Shown here one piece after another: positions 1-5,323 of a stretch of DNA of 8,927 bases (its first letter is position 1; every line of letters begins with the position of its first letter). A program made the position numbers and the translations under genes. The DNA is from Balneolales bacterium (GTDB lineage: Bacteria; Bacteroidota; Rhodothermia; Balneolales; Natronogracilivirgulaceae). Under the pieces are notes generated by a model, which did no database searches, was not told the origin of the DNA, and was given only the letters and a program-made list of their open reading frames with translations. The stretch covers positions 1 to 8,927 of the forward strand of contig SLQC01000190.1 of NCBI GenBank assembly GCA_007131625.1, written 5' to 3'.

Positions 1-2051
1 GCATGCAGGTCATCTCCGTTGAACTCCAGAGTACCGTTGAGCTGCGTGAGCGGCAGCAACAGATCCGGGGACTCCATGTTCACATCAGAGGCAACAACCG
101 AGCCGTCGACCCGGACTGCCTCCAGGTCATCGATCCGTCCGCGGATCCGAGCGCCGGAGTCGATTTCGCCGCTCATCACCAGACCAATCTCCTCTTCAAT
201 CGGATAATAGGAGTTCATCTCTCCGAGTGCCAGCAGCCCGTTGATGGCCAGATCAAAAACGGCCGACTCCTCCATGTAATCGGTCACTTCTCCGGACATC
301 GAAAATCGGTTGGTACCGGACCGGATCCGGGCATCGGCAATGGTCACCGTTTGCTCGTTTGCACGTATGACCGCCACCAGCTCATCGATATCCTGCCCGA
401 TTTGATGGTAGGCGACATACCCGTCAGTCAGTTCGAACTCCACCGAAAAAGCTGCGTTTTCAGGGTTATCTAACATACCGTTCGCCGAACCGCTGAGGGC
501 AATCATCCCCCGCATGTCGAGGGTGTCCGCGTCAATAGGGTAGTACTCACCAAGCGTGGCAAGATTCAGAGTAATGTCTCCCGAAATATTAAAAGCTGCG
601 GCTTCGGGATTCAGAGGATCGGTTATACTCCCGGTAGCATTGAAATAGTTGTCAGAGGAGCGGGCGGTGGCGCTGGTAATGCTCACCTCCTCATGTGTTG
701 CGCGTATCTCCACAGCAATATCCTCGACAGGGCGACCCACTTCACCATGTACAATGCGTCCACCTGATAACACGGCCTGGATATCAAACTCCGCCTCTTC
801 CGGATTCCAAAGGGCACCGCCGGCTTCGGCATTGATGACGATGAGTCCGGCCAGTTCCCGGATTTGAAACTCTTCCAGAGGTACATACCTGTCGACGGTA
901 GAAAGGTCAGCGTTCAAAATGCCATTGAACGTAAAAAAAGCTGATTCATCCAGTGGATCACGAATTTCGCCGAAAGCGGAGAGTCGGGTTACACCGGCGA
1001 TTGCCTCGAACACTTCAATGACAACCAGGTCGTTATCTGCCCGTGCTGATAAGGTGATGCCTGAGATCCGTTCGGGAACGTCACTGTGTTGCATGAAACC
1101 GTCAACAATTGAAGCACGAGCTTCGAAATCCGGCACGCTGTCCTCGCTGATCCGACCCTGGAGTGTTACAGTCAGGTCAAGTTCTCCACCGGTGTTCAGG
1201 TCGGCGATAAACTCTTCAAAATCGGGTGGAACCAGATCGAACAGGGCGCCGAAGTCATCCGATTCGGAGGCGATTAGGAGATCCACAAGTGGTTCACCTT
1301 CTCCCCAATCCGAGATGCTGCCTTCGAGGGTAAGTCCAAGACCGTGCAGATTCAGTCGGCCGTCCAGCAGATTGAGATTTTCTCCGGGAAGGTCGAGCAC
1401 GGAGGTTTGCCTGAGGTGGAACCCGAGCCCGGTGACCAGACGTTGTCCCTCCATGATGACATCCAGGCTTCCCAGTGTGATATCCATTGTGCTTTCCAGT
1501 ACTTCGGTAAAGCGCAGCGAGCTGCGGATATCGAGTTCCGAAAGCTGTACGACAGTTTCGGTTTCATGGTCGATCATGCCGAAAGCGGCGTTGGTGATGA
1601 TTACCTCGGAGAGATGCAGATCCATCAGTGCGCCGGGATCCACCGGTTCTTCGGTCTCCTCATCCGGCAGAAAATCATCCAGGTTGGTGGTTCCGTCCTT
1701 ATAAATGATATATGTGAATTCGGGGCGGTCAATTTCCAGGCGGTGAATGCTGATTTCACCACGAAGCAGCGGCATGAGGTTCAGGGAGAGCAGGAGTCCG
1801 TCCATACTTGCCAGCTTCTCCTCGACCGGGTCGGGGACATTCACTCCTTCAACGACGAGTCCGAAGCGAGGGAATGTCCGGAACAGGGTATAGGAGATGT
1901 GTTCGATCTGCACATTGCGACCGGTGAGTTCCCGGACTTCCGGCAGGATCATAGACCGCAGCCGTTCATCGGTCAGATAGAGGGACAGACCGCCAATTAA
2001 TATAATGAGGATCAGCAGAATGATTCCTAAAACCCATGCCAGTTTCTTCAT
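1..2051 (-). CDS. AsmA-family-like envelope protein, 3' end missing (N-terminal 683 codons)
   Basis: The minus strand is open without a stop from the ATG at 2051 to the left edge, giving 683 complete codons; the C terminus lies outside the window. The start encodes MKKLAWVLG followed by a hydrophobic segment at residues about 5-26, an N-terminal signal anchor. Residues about 30-130 read like the AsmA N-terminal region, with a conserved style of text around GRNVQIEHISY (44-54) and LEIDRPEF (105-112). The rest is long, acidic and rich in alternating polar/hydrophobic strands. From residue 356 it forms tandem modules of about 113 residues (356-468, 469-581, 582 onward), each opening with a G-x-I-x-DP-like turn and a Y-x-P motif. 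AsmA/TamB relatives are inner-membrane-anchored proteins that span the periplasm with repeated beta-groove folds and are linked to lipid transport and outer-membrane homeostasis. That role is inferred from the family. It lies 127 bases downstream of the M48 lipoprotein gene on the same strand and has its own promoter candidate. No good Shine-Dalgarno sequence precedes the start. Confidence 0.85.
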   Translation of the reverse strand, partial: MKKLAWVLGIILLILIILIGGLSLYLTDERLRSMILPEVRELTGRNVQIEHISYTLFRTFPRFGLVVEGVNVPDPVEEKLASMDGLLLSLNLMPLLRGEISIHRLEIDRPEFTYIIYKDGTTNLDDFLPDEETEEPVDPGALMDLHLSEVIITNAAFGMIDHETETVVQLSELDIRSSLRFTEVLESTMDITLGSLDVIMEGQRLVTGLGFHLRQTSVLDLPGENLNLLDGRLNLHGLGLTLEGSISDWGEGEPLVDLLIASESDDFGALFDLVPPDFEEFIADLNTGGELDLTVTLQGRISEDSVPDFEARASIVDGFMQHSDVPERISGITLSARADNDLVVIEVFEAIAGVTRLSAFGEIRDPLDESAFFTFNGILNADLSTVDRYVPLEEFQIRELAGLIVINAEAGGALWNPEEAEFDIQAVLSGGRIVHGEVGRPVEDIAVEIRATHEEVSITSATARSSDNYFNATGSITDPLNPEAAAFNISGDITLNLATLGEYYPIDADTLDMRGMIALSGSANGMLDNPENAAFSVEFELTDGYVAYHQIGQDIDELVAVIRANEQTVTIADARIRSGTNRFSMSGEVTDYMEESAVFDLAINGLLALGEMNSYYPIEEEIGLVMSGEIDSGARIRGRIDDLEAVRVDGSVVASDVNMESPDLLLPLTQLNGTLEFNGDDLH

Positions 2052-2086
2052 GTGATTTATAATTATGAATAATAAGAACAGATCAG

Positions 2087-2111
2087 GTGTACAGAATTAC
2101 AGTGTACAGAA
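2087..2111. repeat. Two 10-bp direct repeats, possible operator
   Basis: GTGTACAGAA occurs at 2087-2096 and again at 2102-2111, a 15-bp period. Each copy contains the palindrome TGTACA. The pair lies immediately downstream of the promoter candidate, across the predicted transcription start of the AsmA-like gene, which is a usual place for a repressor site. No regulator is identified. Confidence 0.5.
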
Positions 2112-2118
2112 CTGAAGG

Positions 2119-2149
2119 GAAAAGTAAATATGTTGCAGGGTTACGCAAT
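2119..2149 (-). promoter_or_regulatory. Bacteroidota-type promoter candidate for the AsmA-like gene
   Basis: Read on the minus strand, ATTG (2149-2146) is followed by exactly 19 bases and then TACTTTTC (2126-2119). The Bacteroidota sigma consensus is TTTG-N19-TAnnTTTG, so each box has one mismatch and the spacing is ideal. Transcription would begin near 2112, leaving a leader of about 60 bases before the ATG at 2051. The match is by eye in AT-rich DNA. Confidence 0.4.
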
Positions 2150-2178
2150 AATATGTTTTGAGTAGCTCTGCATTCTGA

Positions 2179-3669
2179 TTACTGTTTCGGGATTTTCAAC
2201 CGGCGGCTGCTTTCGACGGTATCGTCCAGCTCCAATTGATTAATGATAGCGATCTCCGTGGCGGTGATTCCGGTTGGAAGCGGATCAGGCAGAAAGTTTT
2301 TAAAGGGTCCTGGTTGATCTACATGGACAATTTCCAGCCGGACTGATTGCACATTCAGAATCTCCGGTTCAGTCAGGTTGTCAAAGTCACCGGTCACGGC
2401 ATTGAAATCCGCTTTAAAGTTATCGAAATTATCAACAGCAGAGTAGTTCAGAAAGCGATAGATGCGGTCATTGTGCTCCACAGCATAGACCAGAGCGCGG
2501 AGATCACCGGCATCTTGTTGAATGGTTACATCAGCCAGGTACGCATTGAAGCGATCACTGCTGCGGGCTGTCGACTCGTTGTCGACTGTGATCCCTTCCT
2601 GGGCTATAAACGTGCGCACCGACTCCTGTGCCGAACCAGACTCAGGATCGATCCTGAAAATCATTACTGCGTCACCTCCGGATGAAATCAGAATCACCTG
2701 ATTGCGTTCATTGATAAGCTGCCAGCCGGCGGGTACCGGAAACTGAAACGCCAGATCGGGATGGACGAAGCGGCTGTTATCAACAAAGCCCTCCCTCGGA
2801 TTCTCCCCATAGAGCATTCCGTCAAGTATTCCGAAATAGATTTCTTCGTTACGAACGGTCTGTTCATATCCCTGTTCCTCCCAGTCCCGGGCCAGTTGCG
2901 GAATGTTGCTTTCCCGCTCGCCGGGATCCGGGTGACTGGAAAGCCATGTTGGAATCGACTGTCCAGATGCTTCCGAAATTCGCTTGAGGCTTGTAAAAAA
3001 AGCAGCCCCTTCTTCAGCGACATAGCCGGCACGGGCGGCGTATTCGACCCCAAGCCGGTCCGATTCCCGTTCCGCACTGCGGCCATAACTCAAAAAGATC
3101 AGTTGTGCCGCCTGGCTACTCAGATTCAGAATCGGTTCACCAGGAATGCCAAGTAACTCCTGTCCCAGAACGGCGCCACCAAGAACGGCGATTTGGCCTA
3201 ATTGCTGGCGCATGGCGCGTTGCGAAGAGTGGCGGGCGGCGACATGACCGATTTCGTGACCGATGACCACCGCCAGTTGCGCCTCATTATTGAGATGGGC
3301 CAAAAGCCCCCTGGTCACGTAAACATATCCACCTGGCAATGCAAACGCATTAACCACAGGGCTGTCCAGAACCCGAAAAAAAAACTCGGTCTCGCGAAAC
3401 TGCTGTTCGGTATCCTCCCTGCGCATGTGACTTTCTGCCAGGATCAAATGCCCGATACCGTCGATATATTCCGCTACGCGCTCATCATCATACAATCCGT
3501 ACTGAGCGGTAAATTCCTGATCAACTTCCCTGCCGATCTCCACTTCCTGACTCCAGGTATAGGCCATCAGACGCTGGTTCCCCGAAACCGGATTCCGTTG
3601 GATCGTACAGGCACCTGCAAAAAGCAGGAAAATCAAAAGAAAGGCGAGGTTTCTGCTTTTGTAATGCAT
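2179..3669 (-). CDS. M48-family zinc metalloprotease lipoprotein
   Basis: This is a 496-residue protein. The start chosen is the ATG at 3669, because it places a typical lipoprotein signal (basic N terminus, hydrophobic 8-18, then FAGAC with Cys21) at the very beginning; an upstream ATG at 3774 would bury that signal behind 35 unlikely residues. The zinc site is visible: HEIGH at 138-142 within IGHEIGHVAARHS, and the downstream ERESD at 200-204, which should supply the third ligand (Glu). SSHPDPGERE (244-253) is also typical of the periplasmic M48/BepA-like group. The middle region (about 295-430) carries a F-x-F-P-x-P-x-GW strand pattern. The last 61 residues resemble a weak LysM-like fold (about 436-496, with ATEIAIINQLELDD). 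Periplasmic M48 proteases of this type are known for quality control of outer-membrane assembly; applying that role here is inference. It precedes the AsmA-like gene on the same strand. Confidence 0.9.
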   Translation of the reverse strand: MHYKSRNLAFLLIFLLFAGACTIQRNPVSGNQRLMAYTWSQEVEIGREVDQEFTAQYGLYDDERVAEYIDGIGHLILAESHMRREDTEQQFRETEFFFRVLDSPVVNAFALPGGYVYVTRGLLAHLNNEAQLAVVIGHEIGHVAARHSSQRAMRQQLGQIAVLGGAVLGQELLGIPGEPILNLSSQAAQLIFLSYGRSAERESDRLGVEYAARAGYVAEEGAAFFTSLKRISEASGQSIPTWLSSHPDPGERESNIPQLARDWEEQGYEQTVRNEEIYFGILDGMLYGENPREGFVDNSRFVHPDLAFQFPVPAGWQLINERNQVILISSGGDAVMIFRIDPESGSAQESVRTFIAQEGITVDNESTARSSDRFNAYLADVTIQQDAGDLRALVYAVEHNDRIYRFLNYSAVDNFDNFKADFNAVTGDFDNLTEPEILNVQSVRLEIVHVDQPGPFKNFLPDPLPTGITATEIAIINQLELDDTVESSRRLKIPKQ

Positions 3670-4047
3670 AGTTTGGTCCACTGGTAATGGTTGAAGTAAT
3701 GGGCATAGTAAAGTAGTAAAAATGGTGGAATCTGACCAATATAATATTATTAGGAACCGGACGGCTCGCAGCAACCGCTGCTTTGCGATACGGATGATCG
3801 AACGGGGGTTTCACTGTATTTATTTTTTTTATTTTACACACTACCTGTGAAAACAATACGTCCACCCAAGCTAGCTGGTTGCCTGTATCATTCTGTTTAT
3901 GTAACATACGGAAGAATACATATTATCATTGAAGCATTTTCTAATCAATTAACGTAGAAGTATGCACTATTCACCGATGCCGGGCCGTTAAAGCACCATT
4001 TAATTTTAATTCAAATACTGTGAAATCTTAAAGATAGAGGAATAACG
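3670..4047. other. Gene-free divergent control region
   Basis: This 378-base stretch separates the M48 gene (leftward) from the outer-membrane protein gene (rightward) and must contain both promoters. It is AT-rich, with a T-run around 3821-3835, a 10-bp palindrome ATAATATTAT at 3741-3750, and a small inverted repeat GCAGC-AACC-GCTGC at 3768-3781. I could not find a convincing promoter with correct spacing on either strand, and saw no RNA gene or credible ORF. Confidence 0.6.
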
Positions 4048-4641
4048 ATGAAAAAAACTTTGTTCATCCTGACGTTTCTTGTGGGCGCCATAACTTTCGC
4101 GGCAAGTGCCCAAACGGCTGCTGACCGGGCAACAATCCGGAACACCATTGGCGTCGGTCCCCGCCTTGGATATTATAAAGCACAGGATGCCGACGCAGGC
4201 AATTATTACGGCGGACTCCAGGCACGGTTGAAACTGGGTGCTATCGTAGGAGTCGAAGGATCCGTTGAATACCGTGCCGGACAGGAGTATGGATTCAGCG
4301 ACTATACGGTTACCACCAGCTTTGTCCCGGTTACTGCCTCTCTGCTGATTTTCGCTCCCCTCAGCGAAAGTTTGGCCCCATACGGAGTAGCCGGTCTGGG
4401 TGCGTATTATACCAATTATTCCTATTCTGAAGCAGCAGAAGCTTTGGGTTTTAAGGATAGCAGCGAATTTAATCTGGGGTACCATCTGGGATTTGGCCTG
4501 GAAATACCGCTGTCCCGAAATGTGGCTCTGAATGCGGATTACCGATACCTTTTTCTTAATCCGGGCAACAACGATGAGTCGCTAATGGACGCTGATTTCA
4601 ACGGAAATGTCATTACGGCCGGTCTGATGTTCTATTTTTAA
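4048..4641 (+). CDS. Small outer-membrane beta-barrel protein
   Basis: This is a 197-residue protein with a clear Sec signal peptide: MKK, a hydrophobic core, and a cleavage site after FAASA (residue 21), leaving Gln22 as first mature residue. The start is supported by AGAGGA at 4036-4041, six bases before the ATG. The mature part of about 176 residues is made of alternating amphipathic strands separated by short turns, with G-x-G-P-R-L-G-Y at the first strand, PYGVAGLGAYYTNY (about 111-124), LGYHLGFGLEIPL (about 147-159), and NADYRYLFL near the end. It finishes with MFYF, the terminal aromatic residue typical of proteins inserted by the BAM machinery. This fits the OMP_b-brl/OmpW-OmpA-like eight-strand group. 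The size is normal for the family. The specific function is unknown; such proteins serve as structural or small-molecule-permeable surface proteins. It stands alone, divergent from the M48 gene. Confidence 0.85.
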   Translation: MKKTLFILTFLVGAITFAASAQTAADRATIRNTIGVGPRLGYYKAQDADAGNYYGGLQARLKLGAIVGVEGSVEYRAGQEYGFSDYTVTTSFVPVTASLLIFAPLSESLAPYGVAGLGAYYTNYSYSEAAEALGFKDSSEFNLGYHLGFGLEIPLSRNVALNADYRYLFLNPGNNDESLMDADFNGNVITAGLMFYF

Positions 4642-4654
4642 CCGGGAGTCCCGG
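4642..4654. terminator. Short hairpin after the beta-barrel gene
   Basis: CCGGG-AGT-CCCGG begins at the base after the TAA stop. The stem is only five GC pairs with a three-base loop, and no T-run follows on either strand, so it is a weak terminator candidate. It sits between the converging beta-barrel gene and the decayed minus-strand genes. Confidence 0.25.
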
Positions 4655-4659
4655 AATAC

Positions 4660-4875
4660 TCAAAGCAGATATACCTGACGAATTCCGTGTTTTGGTTTGC
4701 ATTGATTTCGTTGCAGCCAAAAAGAAAGCCAGAACGGGGCACGAAAGCTTTTCTGCTTGAACGCCCATGCGTGAATATTGGTGCCATGGTCGCCCAGTGG
4801 GTAGCCGGGCCCGTGATTAGGACTGGTAATAAATCCGTCTATAGTAATTCCTGTGCTGAAGAATGTAATGCTCAT
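4660..4875 (-). pseudogene. Dihydrofolate-reductase/RibD_C-like gene, only the 5' part left
   Basis: From the ATG at 4875 the minus strand reads MSITFFSTGITIDGF, then ITSPNHGPGYPLGDHG and HAWAFKQKSF. This is the usual opening of dihydrofolate-reductase-family (RibD C-terminal domain) proteins: the S/T-I-D-G-F/Y strand, the P-N-x-G-x-x-x-PLG loop and the H-x-WAF segment. Family resemblance stops at about residue 44 (near 4744). The frame then runs through about 27 unrelated residues to a TGA at 4660-4662, giving 71 residues where the family usually has about 180-200. The start codon with an A/G-rich leader (AAAAAAGAG) is intact, so the 3' part has been lost, probably by a deletion that brought the locus up against the beta-barrel gene. 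It lies 13 bases after the stop of the AHSA1 remnant, as in an old operon. No working product is expected. Confidence 0.65.
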
Positions 4876-4888
4876 AACATGCTCTTTT

Positions 4889-5014
4889 TTAATTTGTAAG
4901 ATGTTTCTCAATGTGCTCGGATTTGGTGAATGCTTCAAAAACCAGCTTACGTGGAGCCTCAAATTCACGGGTTATCAGCAGCTCTAATTTGCCGGGCTCG
5001 GGGATTATAGTTGT
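4889..5014 (-). pseudogene. AHSA1/SRPBCC-domain gene with a large internal deletion
   Basis: The minus strand reads TIIPEPGKLELLITREF followed by EAPRKLVFEAFTKSEHI, the first beta strand and helix of the AHSA1 (Hsp90 ATPase activator homologue-like) SRPBCC family, which normally continues with a Trp-rich strand for about another 110 residues. Here it goes directly to EKHLTN and a TAA at 4889-4891. That ending itself resembles the usual C terminus of these proteins (a LEK-H-L type helix end), so the simplest reading is loss of the middle of the gene. At the 5' side it is fused in frame to the preceding flavoprotein remnant; a GTG at 5029 could be its original start. No SRPBCC fold could form. 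Confidence 0.6.
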
Positions 5015-5282
5015 ATCGATGTGGATCACCTCATGGCGCACGCTGGACATCGATATTCTGATTCTTGCGAAACACCTCGGGCTTGCGCGCATCAGCCGGT
5101 CCGCATCACCGACCTGACCGGTAATGCAGTACGGCATGCCGCAGGCCGCAGGCCGCAAATGAGGTGTGCCTGCCGCGTTCAAAAAGACTATTTTACGGTT
5201 AATAAGTGCACCTGACTTTGGAAGCCGCACTCATTCCGGCAGCATCGCCTCCGATAACTACAAGCTTGCTGTTTTGGGACAT
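5015..5282 (-). pseudogene. CoA-disulfide-reductase-like FAD oxidoreductase, decayed 5' fragment
   Basis: From the ATG at 5282 the minus strand reads MSQNSKLVVIGGDAAGMSAA then SKVR, the Rossmann FAD-binding start (G-G-x-A-A-G-M-S-A) of CoA-disulfide-reductase/NADH-oxidase-like enzymes. It then meets TAA (5199-5201) and TAG-like decay but resumes in the same frame with LFERGRHTSFAACG, the expected next segment. A 7-bp tandem duplication at 5138-5157 shifts the frame; in the new frame come MPYCITGQVGDADRLM, then another shift gives KPEVFRKNQNIDVQ (5043-5087), and a third gives RHEVIHID. In sound members the AACG-[ML]-PY motif holds the active-site Cys. Homology ends near 5015, roughly residue 90 of a protein of about 450-550, where the AHSA1 remnant begins. 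It starts 41 bases after the stop of the GH13 gene and was probably transcribed with it. Confidence 0.75.
5138..5157. repeat. 7-bp tandem duplication (2.9 copies of GCCGCAG)
   Basis: GCCGCAG stands at 5138-5144 and 5145-5151, followed by GCCGCA at 5152-5157. Removing one unit restores the flavoprotein reading frame exactly across the AACG-MPY junction, so this is a recent-looking replication-slippage mutation inside the pseudogene. Confidence 0.8.
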
Positions 5283-5290
5283 TGGGACAT
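5275..5290. repeat. 8-bp tandem duplication across the pseudogene start codon
   Basis: TGGGACAT occurs at 5275-5282 and 5283-5290 without a gap. On the minus strand this gives ATGTCCCA twice, placing two ATG codons in different frames; only the one at 5282 leads into the flavoprotein frame. Confidence 0.85.
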
Positions 5291-5323
5291 GGGGTAAGCG
5301 TTTTGAGAGAATGAGAGAAAATA

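Noticed and set aside
3..2000. Plus-strand open frames of 218 and 261 residues and others across 3-2000
   Set aside because: They are antisense to the continuous AsmA-like frame, have low-complexity Ser/Arg- or His/Gln-rich translations and show no family motifs.
2347..3687. Plus-strand frames of 112, 131 and 161 residues, and a minus-strand frame of 130, within the M48 gene
   Set aside because: They overlap a gene with a complete zinc-protease motif set and have no recognisable features of their own.
3741..3750. 10-bp palindrome ATAATATTAT as an operator
   Set aside because: Palindromes of this length made only of A and T are expected by chance in such AT-rich DNA, and it has no partner or promoter context.
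3670..3774. Longer N terminus for the M48 protein from the ATG at 3774
   Set aside because: It would put 35 residues in front of a complete lipoprotein signal peptide. The ATG at 3669 gives a standard signal and lipobox.
4006..4485. Minus-strand frame of 159 residues over the beta-barrel gene
   Set aside because: It is antisense to a gene with a signal peptide, ribosome-binding site and C-terminal Phe, and its translation shows no domain.
4687..4899. Plus-strand frame of 70 residues over the DHFR-like remnant
   Set aside because: The minus strand carries the family-specific text; the plus frame has none.
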